A stretch of 64,000 nucleotides of DNA from Bacillota bacterium (lineage in GTDB: Bacteria > Bacillota_I > Bacilli_A > RF39 > UBA660). The DNA lies in NCBI GenBank assembly GCA_015059425.1, contig SVAM01000004.1:31004-95003 (forward strand), given 5' to 3'. A model generated the notes under the pieces. The model was not told the origin of the DNA. It did no database searches and was given only the letters and a program-made list of their open reading frames with translations. Position numbers and translations under genes: made by a program. This document shows, in pieces, positions 43,531 to 52,354 of the stretch (positions within the stretch are counted from its first letter, which is position 1; each line of letters begins with the position of its first letter).

Positions 43531-45174
43531 GTGAAAAAAGAAAGCTTTATGGAAAGTACTATTATTGCAACTATATCTTTGATAATTATTAAAGTACTTG
43601 GTGTTTTATATGTAATTCCATTTTATGCAATAGTAGGCGTTCAAGGGGCTGCATTATATGCTTATGCTTATAATATTTATGGTTTATTTTTAGAAATTTC
43701 AACAATAGGTATTCCTAATGCTATAAGTAAACTTGTTAATGAATATAATACTTTGAATAACCAAGAAGCTAAAATTAGAACTTTTAATTTTGGTAAAATG
43801 ATTTTAGGGTTTATATCAGTTATTTCATTTATAATATTATTTATTTTTGCTCCACAAATTGGGGAATTGATTTTAGGAGATTTAACTGGTGGTAATACTA
43901 TTGAAGATGTCAGTTTTGTAATTAGATGTGTTTCTTTTGCTTTACTTATTTTTCCATTTTTAAGTGTAACTAGAGGTTTTTTTCAAGGACACAGAGTTAT
44001 ACATGTTTCAAGTTTTTCACAAGTTATAGAACAGTTTGTAAGAGTATTTTTTATAATTGTTGGAAGTTATATTGCTCTTAAATGGTTAAAGTTAGATCTT
44101 ACTTATGTTGTAGGTGTGTCAGTTTTTAGTGCTTTTATTGCTGGTGTTGTTGCTTTATTATATGTAACTAAGAAATTAAATAAAAATAAAAAAGATTTTA
44201 ATTTAGATAAAAAGTATTCAGAAAAAGATAATGTTTCTAGTAAAGAAATTATTAAAAAAATTTTTATTTATGCTGTACCTGCAGTAATAGTTAGTATAGC
44301 ATTTTCGATTTATAATAATATTGATATGATTTTAGTGCTTAGAACAATGGATTATTTAGGTTTTGATGCTATAGAAGTAGAATTTATATCAACAGCTATA
44401 AGTACTTGGTGCTCCAAAATAAGTATAATTATTACTACTATTGCAATGGGAATGATGCCAGGGTTAATTGCTGCTATGGTAGAAGCATTTACTTTAAAAA
44501 ATTATAATGAAGTAAATAATAAGTTTAATAAAGCAATGGAGATTAATATATTTATTACATTACCAATGTGTGTAGGTATTTCACTTTTAAGTTCGGCTGT
44601 ATGGACTATATTTTATGGTTATAATCCTTTGGGTACCAATATTTTAGCAATGTGTATTTTTGCACCATTCTTTTCTAATATGTTTACTATTTCAAACTAT
44701 ACATTACAAAGCATTAATAGGTTTAAAATGGTGTATATATGTGCAATAGGTGGGATTTTAGTTAATGCACTACTTGATGTACCTTTTATGCTTTTATTTG
44801 ATATACTTGGAATTCCTGCTTATTTTGGGGCTACTTTTGCTTCTATCGTTGGTTTTAGTGTAACTGTAATAGTTACAATGTTAGTGTTAAGAAAATCTTA
44901 TAACTTTAAATACGGAAATATTATAAAAACTATTAAATCTTGTTTAGTTCCATTAGGAACAATGATTGCTGTTGTTTTACTTATGAAATGTTTCTTACCT
45001 GTAAATTATGATAGTAGATTTTCTTCATTAATATATTTATTTGTAATTGCATTAATTGGGGCTTTATCTTATTTTATAGTTGCAAAAAAAATGGGATTAG
45101 TTAATCATATTTTAGGTGATGATTTTATTGATAAAATTAAAGATAAATTTATTAAAAATAAAAAAGAGGTCTAA
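43531..45174 (+). CDS. MOP-superfamily lipid flippase (MurJ/SpoVB-like)
   Basis: 547 residues with about 14 membrane helices. The opening STIIATISLIIIKVLGVLYVIPFYAIVG and later SRGFFQGH-like VTRGFFQGHRVIHVSS are typical of MurJ/SpoVB-type flippases of peptidoglycan lipid II or related lipids. GTG starts exist at 43522 and 43531; the second is better spaced. It fits with murC and murE in the window. The exact substrate is inferred. Confidence 0.85.
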   Translation: MKKESFMESTIIATISLIIIKVLGVLYVIPFYAIVGVQGAALYAYAYNIYGLFLEISTIGIPNAISKLVNEYNTLNNQEAKIRTFNFGKMILGFISVISFIILFIFAPQIGELILGDLTGGNTIEDVSFVIRCVSFALLIFPFLSVTRGFFQGHRVIHVSSFSQVIEQFVRVFFIIVGSYIALKWLKLDLTYVVGVSVFSAFIAGVVALLYVTKKLNKNKKDFNLDKKYSEKDNVSSKEIIKKIFIYAVPAVIVSIAFSIYNNIDMILVLRTMDYLGFDAIEVEFISTAISTWCSKISIIITTIAMGMMPGLIAAMVEAFTLKNYNEVNNKFNKAMEINIFITLPMCVGISLLSSAVWTIFYGYNPLGTNILAMCIFAPFFSNMFTISNYTLQSINRFKMVYICAIGGILVNALLDVPFMLLFDILGIPAYFGATFASIVGFSVTVIVTMLVLRKSYNFKYGNIIKTIKSCLVPLGTMIAVVLLMKCFLPVNYDSRFSSLIYLFVIALIGALSYFIVAKKMGLVNHILGDDFIDKIKDKFIKNKKEV

Positions 45175-45182
45175 TGACCTTT
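45165..45182. terminator. Weak bidirectional hairpin
   Basis: AGGTC pairs with GACCT around TAAT, with A and T runs outside, between convergent genes. Confidence 0.5.
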
Positions 45183-45504
45183 ATACCATGTATATATTAT
45201 TATTTTCTATATCATCAGTAGTGTAAAAGCTACTGTTTTCTAATTTATTTAATCTAGCATCAATTCTATTTATTTGTCTTTCTATTTTGGATAATCTTGA
45301 TTCAATATCTGAATAATCATAAGTAATATTTGTATTAAGAGGCACTTGTGTGGTATAATTCATTGGGACTCCTGGTCCAGCATAAAATCCTTGATTTGAG
45401 TAGCTACTTGTTGCGAATGGTTGATTAGCAACTTGAGGAGTAGGATAATTTGTTTGGCTCATAAAATTGGATTCTTGAAAAAATGTGTTGCGATCTTTTT
45501 TCAT
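45181..45504 (-). CDS. Small coat-like protein with C-terminal coiled coil
   Basis: 107 residues. The first 60 are rich in Gln, Asn, Pro, Tyr and Ser, and the last part is a coiled coil (IESRLSKIERQINRIDARLNKL). Proteins with this layout are seen near spore-coat-like genes in Bacillota, but no role can be given. AAAGGA lies upstream of the ATG. Confidence 0.65.
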   Translation of the reverse strand: MKKDRNTFFQESNFMSQTNYPTPQVANQPFATSSYSNQGFYAGPGVPMNYTTQVPLNTNITYDYSDIESRLSKIERQINRIDARLNKLENSSFYTTDDIENNNIYMV

Positions 45505-45565
45505 TTATACACGTTCCTTTCAATTTTATTATATGCATATTTAAAGAAAGTAGTGATTTTTGTCT

Positions 45566-46192
45566 ATGAGATTAAGAAATTTAAAAGAAACAGATAATTT
45601 ACTTAATGAATGTACTTATTTAATTAGAAAGCCTGAATTATTAAAAGGTAAATGGGAAAATGAATTTGGTAATTCAAATCCTATTAATTTAGAGATAGGT
45701 ATGGGAAAAGGAGATTATATTTATAATATGGCTCTTAAATATCCTGATATTAATTTTATTGGTGTTGAAAAATATTCTGGAGTTATTGCAAGAGCAATAA
45801 AAAAATATCCTAATGCTTTACCAAATCTTAGAATTATTAATATGGATGCTTTAAAGTTAAATAATGTTTTTAATAAAGAAATTAGTACAATATATTTGAA
45901 TTTTTCTGATCCTTGGCCTAAAAAAAGAACAGAAAAAAGAAGACTTACTAGTGATATTTTCTTATCTATTTATGATAATTTATTTATTAAGAATAAAAAA
46001 ATAGTTATGAAAACTGATAATATTATTTTATTTGCAAGCTCTTTAGTCAGTTTAAGTTGTTATGGTTATATTTTAAAAGATGTTAATTTAGATTTAGCTA
46101 ATTATGATATTCCTAATGTTTTAACAGAATATGAATCAAAGTTTATGAAAAATGGAGTTAAAATAAATTATTTAGTTGCTGAAAAAGATTAA
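45566..46192 (+). CDS. trmB: tRNA (guanine-N7-)-methyltransferase
   Basis: Methylates G46 of tRNA. SAM site INLEIGMGKGDYIYNMA, then NFIGVEKYSGV and NFSDPWPKKRTEKRRL, the TrmB signature. 208 residues. ATG at 45566 begins MRLRN as in other members; the TTG at 45560 is in frame. Confidence 0.94.
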   Translation: MRLRNLKETDNLLNECTYLIRKPELLKGKWENEFGNSNPINLEIGMGKGDYIYNMALKYPDINFIGVEKYSGVIARAIKKYPNALPNLRIINMDALKLNNVFNKEISTIYLNFSDPWPKKRTEKRRLTSDIFLSIYDNLFIKNKKIVMKTDNIILFASSLVSLSCYGYILKDVNLDLANYDIPNVLTEYESKFMKNGVKINYLVAEKD

Positions 46193-46195
46193 AAT

Positions 46196-46221
46196 AGCGA
46201 GCCTTGTTTTTAAGGTTCGCT
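46196..46221. terminator. Hairpin between trmB and the sortase gene
   Basis: AGCGAGCCTT pairs with AAGGTTCGCT (10 bp, one G-U). T runs are poor on both sides. Confidence 0.55.
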
Positions 46222-47838
46222 TGTTTCATTTATTAATACGGCATGAATTACTAATCTTTTTGTTCCATTATTAGAGCAAGTTGATAGTGTAATTATTTTA
46301 TCTTCTGGTTTTATTTCAATATTGAAATTATATATACTTCTTTTTGTTAACATACTAATAAAATTTAGAAAGTCATTATCATCTTTAAATAGTACTCTTA
46401 AATAATCATTTGTTACAGGTATACGATATATTGAAAATATTTGAAATTTCATATTATCATATAGTGTATTATAAGTTATAATTTGATTTTCAGGATTAGT
46501 ATACCAAGATTCATTTGCAGTTTTATGCAAAGTTCCAAACATTACACCACTATAATACATATTGTGACCATAAATTATATTATTCTTATCAATACTCATA
46601 GGATTATTTCGATAATCCATAAATATCCATCCGTTAGCATTTTTTTCTTTATTTATATTATGCTCTAAATAATAATCATTATCTTTACTTTGAACAACAG
46701 GATAATCAATATTAGTATTATTTACTTTTAATTCACCAATAACATCTTCATTAACAGTTAATAAGGCTGCTAACTTTTCATTTGTTATTAATTTTATTTC
46801 TTCTTTTGGTTCTTCACTATTTGATTCGTTTTCTTCATTTTGTTTTATGTTTTCTTCATTTTTGTTCTTAATAATTTCTGTAGGGTCGGTAATTTCTATT
46901 ACTTTATTAAGATTTTCTTTTATTTCATTTACTTGTATTAAAGCTCTATAATTAAAAATACCAATATAGGTTATTACTAGGATAACTAAACTTGAAATGA
47001 TTAATCCACATACTTTTAAAGTGTTAACTAAAGTTTGAGAAAAAATATTTTTATCTAAATATTCTTTAGAATATTCTAAAGTTAAAACAATTTTTTCTTT
47101 TTTCTTATATCGTTTATTTATTTCTTTTAAATGATTAATTATTTTTTCATCATTTATATTTTCATGTATTATAATTTTTATATTATGTTTGTTATTATTT
47201 ATTAGTATTTTTATAATATTTTCTAATTCTGTTATTAATAATTCATCTATGTGAATGTTTTTTAAGTATTTATTAATTTTACAAAAATCATTATAATCAT
47301 TTAAATCTTCTAAAGAGAATGGCATTTTTATTCTAATATTAGTTTTGTAGTATATATTTGAATAACTTAATAAATTGTTTTTCTCCATAAAATTACTAAT
47401 ATATAATATTTCGGAACGGCATTCACATTTTATTGATTCTTTGTCTAATAATTCTATCATAAAAGGTTGGATAGAGTAACAATTGATTAATTTTATGTGT
47501 TTAATATTTATTAGTGCTTCACATATAGCATATGAAATTGATTCTTCTTCTTTTATGTAAACTTCATTTATATTTGTAGATTTAATAAGTAAATTTATAA
47601 TTAGTGGTGCCATATCTATTTTTGATATAATAGCTTTATTAACATTGTATTGAATTATTAATTCTTTTATAAAAGAAGTTAATATTTTAAAATTTTCTTG
47701 TATGTATTCATCACTGAATATTAATTCATTGTCACTTATAATATTTGTATTTATTAAATCTTTGTTAATACTACTATTATTAGTTTTATAAGAAAATATA
47801 ATATTATTATCTTTAATACTTATTAAAATCTTTTTCAC
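46210..47838 (-). CDS. Class B sortase with long N-terminal cytoplasmic domain
   Basis: About 542 residues. The C-terminal 200 are a sortase: YGHNMYYSGVMFGTL carries the His, LSTCSNNGTKRLVIHAVL the Cys and Arg; the length and helix insertions fit class B. A membrane helix (VCGLIISSLVILVITYIGIF) lies near residue 275. Before it are about 270 residues of unknown cytoplasmic domain, which ordinary sortases lack. The GTG at 47838 has GGTGG in front; ATGs at 47853 and 47850 are alternatives. It is divergent from a sortase-substrate gene. Confidence 0.88.
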   Translation of the reverse strand: MKKILISIKDNNIIFSYKTNNSSINKDLINTNIISDNELIFSDEYIQENFKILTSFIKELIIQYNVNKAIISKIDMAPLIINLLIKSTNINEVYIKEEESISYAICEALINIKHIKLINCYSIQPFMIELLDKESIKCECRSEILYISNFMEKNNLLSYSNIYYKTNIRIKMPFSLEDLNDYNDFCKINKYLKNIHIDELLITELENIIKILINNNKHNIKIIIHENINDEKIINHLKEINKRYKKKEKIVLTLEYSKEYLDKNIFSQTLVNTLKVCGLIISSLVILVITYIGIFNYRALIQVNEIKENLNKVIEITDPTEIIKNKNEENIKQNEENESNSEEPKEEIKLITNEKLAALLTVNEDVIGELKVNNTNIDYPVVQSKDNDYYLEHNINKEKNANGWIFMDYRNNPMSIDKNNIIYGHNMYYSGVMFGTLHKTANESWYTNPENQIITYNTLYDNMKFQIFSIYRIPVTNDYLRVLFKDDNDFLNFISMLTKRSIYNFNIEIKPEDKIITLSTCSNNGTKRLVIHAVLINETSEP

Positions 47839-47920
47839 ATTAGCCACCATCATAATAATAACATATCTTTACATTTTTTTTTAGTATTTTTCAAAAATAT
47901 ATTTATTTTTTACATTTTTA

Positions 47921-47929
47921 TGCTATAAT
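47921..47929 (+). promoter_or_regulatory. Extended -10 promoter of the sortase-substrate gene
   Basis: TATGCTATAAT, identical to the ssrA -10 region; TTTACA lies only 9 bp upstream so it is not a normal -35. Confidence 0.7.
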
Positions 47930-47963
47930 TGAAGCATAATAGTAATGATAGGGAGTGTATTAT

Positions 47964-48659
47964 ATGAAAAAATTATTGATACTAGTAGGTTTTGTGGTGA
48001 TAAGTTTATTGCCAGTTGTAGTTAAGGCAGATTCAGTTAGTTTCGTACAAAAAGGAAATGCTTATGTTACTGAAAAAGATATATCAGGTGGTATTTATGG
48101 TACTTTTAAAGCAGGTGATATAACTTATGAATATACTGATGCAACTAATGGGTTAAAAGAATGGAATTTTTATTTAACTGCTGGTAGTGATTTAAATAAT
48201 ATATATATTGCTTTACAACCAATAAAATTAGAAATTCAAAAGGTTAAAGAAGGTTCAGAGTTTGTTAAGGAAAGTCAAACCAAGGATACCGATGGTAGTA
48301 CTGTTATATTATTACGTTCTGGAGATGGAGTAAAAAAAGGTGAAAGAGTTTTACTTTTTACGGTTACTACAAAAGATGATAGAGATGCTACTGGATGTCA
48401 ATTAAATATTGTTCCTAAAAAGATTGCATGTCTTGAATTAGAAAGTTCATATTTTGATGATAATGGAAATGAAGTTTCTAAAGAAGAATATGATAAAGTT
48501 TGTTCAAATGTAGGGCCTACCGATGAACCTTTAGAAGATGTGCCTAATAACTCACAAACTGGTATTCCTGTACCATATATTGCTTTAGGTGGAGGATTAA
48601 TTGCTCTTGCAGGTGTTTATTTCTTAAATAAGAAAAATACAAAAATGTTTAAATTATAA
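47964..48659 (+). CDS. Sortase-anchored surface protein (NSQTG motif)
   Basis: 231 residues. Signal peptide to about residue 22 (LPVVVKAD). The C-terminus is NSQTG, then a hydrophobic helix (YIALGGGLIALAGVYFL) and a basic tail (NKKNTKMFKL): a cell-wall sorting signal of the NPQTN/NxQTG type used by class B sortases. The class B sortase lies divergently 125 bp away, so it is probably its substrate. Folded part with CQLNIVPKKIACLE. Terminator after it. Confidence 0.85.
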   Translation: MKKLLILVGFVVISLLPVVVKADSVSFVQKGNAYVTEKDISGGIYGTFKAGDITYEYTDATNGLKEWNFYLTAGSDLNNIYIALQPIKLEIQKVKEGSEFVKESQTKDTDGSTVILLRSGDGVKKGERVLLFTVTTKDDRDATGCQLNIVPKKIACLELESSYFDDNGNEVSKEEYDKVCSNVGPTDEPLEDVPNNSQTGIPVPYIALGGGLIALAGVYFLNKKNTKMFKL

Positions 48660-48679
48660 GCTTTTAAGCTTATTTTTTT
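48656..48679 (+). terminator. Terminator
   Basis: ATAAGCTT pairs with AAGCTTAT around TT (8 bp, tight loop), followed by seven T. Confidence 0.8.
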
Positions 48680-48734
48680 ATTTGATTAATATAAGTATTT
48701 ATGGTATATTATGGTCTATAGGAGTGATGCGTGT

Positions 48735-50216
48735 ATGCGTGAATTTACAGAACAAGAATTAGTTAGAAGAGAAAAACTTAATAGAATAAAAGAATTAGGT
48801 ATTGATCCTTTTGGTCATAAATATGATATAAGTGATTTTTCTTTAAATATAAAAGAAAAATATGCCGATAAAACTCATGAAGAATTAGAAGAATTAAATG
48901 CTCTAGTTAGTGTTGCCGGTCGTATTATGTTTATTCGTAAAATGGGTAAAGCAAGTTTTTTCTCAATTAAAGATAAATTAGGTAATATTCAAGTTTATAT
49001 TTCAATAAATGATATTGGTGAAGAGGCTTATACTTTATTTAAATCTGCTGATTTGGGAGATATTGTTGGTGTTAAAGGTACAGTAATGAAAACTGGGACA
49101 GGTGAAATTACAATTAAATGTAAAGAATATACACATTTAGTAAAGGCTTTAAAACCATTACCAGAAAAATTTCATGGTCTTACAGATGTTGAAGAAAGAT
49201 ATAGAAGAAGATATGTTGATTTAATAACTAACGATAACTCTAGAAGAATTGCTTTTTTAAGACCTAAGATTATTCGTACAATTCAAAATTTTATGGATAA
49301 TAGAGGATTTACAGAAGTTGAAACTCCAATTTTAACAACTCTTTTAACTGGAGCTTCTGCTAGACCTTTTGCTACTCATCATAATGCGCAAAATTTAGAT
49401 ATGTATTTACGTATTGCTTTAGAATTACCTTTAAAAAGATTATTAGTTGGTGGAATGGATGCTGTATATGAAATAGGTAGAACATTTAGAAATGAAGGTA
49501 TGGATCCAAAACATAATCCAGAATTCACTTTGATGGAAGCATATTTAGCTTATTCTGATTTGGAAGGTATGATGGAAATGACAGAAGCTATGTTTCAAGA
49601 AGTAGCTAAAGCTGTTGGAAAAATGACTTATAATTGGAGTGGTTATGAAATCAATTTAGAGGGCCCTTGGAGAAGAGTTAGTATGACAGACGCTATTAAG
49701 GAACAAACAGGAATAGATTTTAAAACTATTACAACTGATGAAGAAGCTATTAAAATAGCAGAAGAACATCATATTGAAATGGAAGATCATCAAAGAAATT
49801 ATGGACATATAATTAATTTATTCTTTGAAAAATATGTAGAAGAAACTTTAATTCAACCTACATTCCTTTATGGGCATCCAATCGAAATTTCACCGCTTAC
49901 TAAGAAAAATCCTGAAGATCCAAGGTTTGTAGATCGTTTTGAACTATTTATTGGTGGAAAAGAATTTGCTAATGCTTATACAGAACTAAATGATCCGATT
50001 GATCAATTAGAGAGATTTGAAGCTCAACTAAAAGAAAGAGATTTAGGTAATGAAGAAGCTAATGATATAGATATGGACTTTATTGAAGCTTTAGAATATG
50101 GTATGCCTCCAGCTGGTGGTATTGGTTATGGTATTGATAGATTATGTATGCTATTTACAGAAAGCGAAACAATTAGAGAAGTTATTTTATTTCCTACAAT
50201 GAAACCAAGAGATTAA
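48735..50216 (+). CDS. lysS: Lysyl-tRNA synthetase, class II
   Basis: Charges tRNA-Lys. The anticodon OB domain (VSVAGRIMFIRKMGKASFF) is followed by the catalytic core with motif 2 GRTFRNEGMDPKHNPEFT and motif 3 GGIGYGIDRLCMLF. 493 residues from ATG 48735, which is 8 bp from AGGAGTGA; an in-frame ATG at 48711 is less likely. No T-box is seen upstream. Confidence 0.95.
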   Translation: MREFTEQELVRREKLNRIKELGIDPFGHKYDISDFSLNIKEKYADKTHEELEELNALVSVAGRIMFIRKMGKASFFSIKDKLGNIQVYISINDIGEEAYTLFKSADLGDIVGVKGTVMKTGTGEITIKCKEYTHLVKALKPLPEKFHGLTDVEERYRRRYVDLITNDNSRRIAFLRPKIIRTIQNFMDNRGFTEVETPILTTLLTGASARPFATHHNAQNLDMYLRIALELPLKRLLVGGMDAVYEIGRTFRNEGMDPKHNPEFTLMEAYLAYSDLEGMMEMTEAMFQEVAKAVGKMTYNWSGYEINLEGPWRRVSMTDAIKEQTGIDFKTITTDEEAIKIAEEHHIEMEDHQRNYGHIINLFFEKYVEETLIQPTFLYGHPIEISPLTKKNPEDPRFVDRFELFIGGKEFANAYTELNDPIDQLERFEAQLKERDLGNEEANDIDMDFIEALEYGMPPAGGIGYGIDRLCMLFTESETIREVILFPTMKPRD

Positions 50217-50236
50217 AAGAAGTTTTTCTTCTTTTT
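50215..50236 (+). terminator. Terminator of lysS
   Basis: AAAAGAAG pairs with CTTCTTTT around TTTTT, just after the stop. Confidence 0.7.
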
Positions 50237-50279
50237 TCTTTGTAAAAATGTTAAAATATTTAAGGAAGGATTTGATAAA

Positions 50280-50852
50280 ATGAATAATGAAAAAATATAT
50301 GCAGAAATTGCAATTAGTAATAGACATGTACATTTAACTGAAGAAGTTTATAATATGCTTTTTGATGAACCAATTACTGTTAAGAAAAATTTAATGCAAG
50401 TAGGAGAGTTTGCATCTAATCAAACATTAACTTTAAAAACTGAAAAAGGTATATTAGAAAATGTTAGAGTTTTAGGCCCATTTAGAAAATATAGTCAAGT
50501 CGAACTATCTTATACAGATGCTTATCTTTTAGGTTTAAAACCGCCAGTTAGGGAAAGTGGAGCTTTAGAAAATAGTGAAGCTATTACATTAATAGGTCCT
50601 AAAGGAGAAGTGTACTTAGAAAATGCGTGTATTATTGCTGAAAGACATATTCATATGAATGAAGAAAAAGCAAAAGAACTAGGTTTTAGTAATAGAGATA
50701 TTGTTAAAATAAAAGTTAATAATGATAAGGGTGGAATTATGGAAGCTTATGTAAAAATAAGTCCTAATGGATATTATGAAATTCATATTGATAGAGATGA
50801 TGCTAATGCTTTTTTACTTAATAATGGGGATTTAGTAGAAATTGAAAAATAG
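50280..50852 (+). CDS. pduL: Phosphotransacylase PduL-type
   Basis: 190 residues. Interconverts acyl-CoA and acyl-phosphate; zinc His motifs SNRHVHLTEE and AERHIHMNEE mark the two halves, and GPFRKYSQVELS is typical. No microcompartment genes are near, so it is most likely the phosphotransacetylase for acetate/ATP metabolism. It overlaps dusB by 11 bp. Confidence 0.9.
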   Translation: MNNEKIYAEIAISNRHVHLTEEVYNMLFDEPITVKKNLMQVGEFASNQTLTLKTEKGILENVRVLGPFRKYSQVELSYTDAYLLGLKPPVRESGALENSEAITLIGPKGEVYLENACIIAERHIHMNEEKAKELGFSNRDIVKIKVNNDKGGIMEAYVKISPNGYYEIHIDRDDANAFLLNNGDLVEIEK

Positions 50853-51831
50853 TTTTTATATAGGTAATGTTTTAATACCTAATAGAATTGTTTTAGCTCC
50901 AATGGCAGGTATATCAAATACTAGTTATCGAAAAATAGTTAAAAGTATGGGAGCAGGTTTAATTTTTGCAGAAATGGTTAGTGCAAATGCTATAAGTTAT
51001 AGGAATGATAAAACTTTTAATTTACTTAAAATGAGTGATGAAGAAAGGCCTATAGCGCAACAAATTTTTGGTAGCGATGTCGAAACTTTTGTGAATGCTG
51101 CAAAACTCGTTGAAGAAACTATGCATCCAGATATCATTGATATAAATATGGGTTGTCCAGTGCCTAAAGTAGCACTTAGAGCACAAGCAGGTAGTGCATT
51201 ATTAAAGAATCCGAAAAAAATAGGCGAAATAGTTGAAGCTGTTGTAAATGCAGTTAAGGTTCCCGTTACTGTTAAAATTAGAAGTGGTTGGGATGAGGCT
51301 AGTATAAATGCAGTTGAAGTAGCTAAAATTTGTGAAAAAGCTGGAGCTAGTGCTATTACTATTCATGCTAGAACTAGAGCTCAAGGTTATAGTGGCAAAG
51401 CAGATTGGAATATCATTAAAGAAGTTAAAAAGAATGTTAATATACCAGTTATAGGTAATGGTGATGTAACAAGTGCAATACTTGCAAAAAAAATGCTTGA
51501 TGAAACAAATTGTGATGCCATAATGATAGGGAGAGCAGCTTTAGGTAATCCTTGGATATTTAAAGAATGTTATGAATATTTAATAAATAATAAAACTATT
51601 GATAAACCAACTGATTTAGAAAAATTGGATATGATAAAAAAACATTACAAATTATTATGTGAAGATAAAAATAGTAAAGTAGCACTTTTAGAAATAAGAA
51701 CTCATGCATTAGCATATTTAAAAGGAATGCCTGAATCTAAATTATATAAAGCAAAACTATGTAAAGCAAAAACAGAAGAAGAATTTTTTGATATTTTAAA
51801 TGAATATAAAAAATATTTAAGTGTAGAGTGA
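50842..51831 (+). CDS. dusB: tRNA-dihydrouridine synthase
   Basis: Reduces uridines in the tRNA D-loop with FMN. APMAGISNTSYR opens the barrel; INMGCPVPKV has the catalytic Cys; TIHARTRAQGYSGKADW and MIGRAALGNPWIF complete the site. 329 residues from TTG 50842, inside the end of pduL. Terminator after it. Confidence 0.93.
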   Translation: MKNSFYIGNVLIPNRIVLAPMAGISNTSYRKIVKSMGAGLIFAEMVSANAISYRNDKTFNLLKMSDEERPIAQQIFGSDVETFVNAAKLVEETMHPDIIDINMGCPVPKVALRAQAGSALLKNPKKIGEIVEAVVNAVKVPVTVKIRSGWDEASINAVEVAKICEKAGASAITIHARTRAQGYSGKADWNIIKEVKKNVNIPVIGNGDVTSAILAKKMLDETNCDAIMIGRAALGNPWIFKECYEYLINNKTIDKPTDLEKLDMIKKHYKLLCEDKNSKVALLEIRTHALAYLKGMPESKLYKAKLCKAKTEEEFFDILNEYKKYLSVE

Positions 51832-51852
51832 CAAATACTTTACACTTTTTTA
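51819..51852 (+). terminator. Terminator of dusB
   Basis: AAGTGTA pairs with TACACTT (7 bp) around 15 nt, followed by T's. Confidence 0.65.
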
Positions 51853-51862
51853 TATTTCTTGA

Positions 51863-51969
51863 AATTTTACAGATATTAATAAATCTGTATAAAAAAACAA
51901 CAGAAATATATAAATTAGCTAAGCAGATTTTAACTTTTTTGTTAGCAGATTCAACAAAATCTGTAATTT
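51863..51969 (+). repeat. 23-bp-period intergenic element, copy 3
   Basis: Starts AATTTTACAGATATTAAT and ends AAATCTGTA. Units lie at 51870 (CAGATAT), 51901 (CAGAAAT), 51924 (CAGATTT) and 51946 (CAGATTC): steps 31, 23 and 22. The longer first step is an extra run of A's. TTGCCT, a possible -35 for the toxin RNA, follows the end. Confidence 0.8.
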
Positions 51970-52052
51970 GCCTAACTTTATAATTTATGATAATTTTATG
52001 AAGCGAGACATAAGTCTCTGGTGTTTGCCACTTTCGAGATGGAGGTGGTCAC

Positions 52053-52121
52053 ATGAAGAAATGTGATTTGTTAATCATAGCTCTTATCGTGATAATTATT
52101 CTCTTAATTATCTTTGGATAA
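52053..52121 (+). CDS. Candidate type I toxin, 22-residue hydrophobic peptide
   Basis: Starts MKKCDLL and continues as a stretch of Ile, Leu, Val and Ala ending IIFG: one short membrane helix. GGAGGTG is well spaced from the ATG. A convergent small RNA (52146-52215) has a good promoter and terminator on the opposite strand and can pair with the ribosome-site region. Size, composition and layout match type I toxins such as the Fst group, but sequence similarity to Fst is not clear. Toxicity is inferred. Confidence 0.7.
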   Translation: MKKCDLLIIALIVIIILLIIFG

Positions 52122-52145
52122 AAATATTCAGGGGGATTTTGGTAT

Positions 52146-52215
52146 AAAAAAAGCACCATCTACTAAGTAGAGGTGCAAACCACAATGTGGCAAGCACTTA
52201 TGATAAGTGTCTCGC
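52146..52215 (-). ncRNA. Candidate antisense RNA (antitoxin)
   Basis: About 70 nt on the reverse strand, from GCGAGACAC to a hairpin (GCACC paired with GGTGC plus inner pairs) and seven T. Its segment CACCTCTA can pair with TGGAGGTG at the toxin ribosome site (8 bp, one G-U). The toxin transcript would start with the same GCGAGACA, because an inverted repeat GCGAGACA/TGTCTCGC frames the module. Confidence 0.68.
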
Positions 52216-52222
52216 TAAATTA

Positions 52223-52251
52223 ATTTTAATATAAAAAATAAAAAATGTAAA
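52223..52251 (-). promoter_or_regulatory. Promoter of the antisense RNA
   Basis: On the reverse strand TTTACA, 17-bp spacer, TAAAAT, 7 bp before the RNA start. Confidence 0.72.
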
Positions 52252-52354
52252 GGGAGGAAATATGAAAAGTGATATGCTTGAAGAGACAAGTTTAGAGAAG
52301 GAGTAAATTATTTATCAAAAGTTGAAAATGTTTTTCATTAAGAAATTTAAAAAA

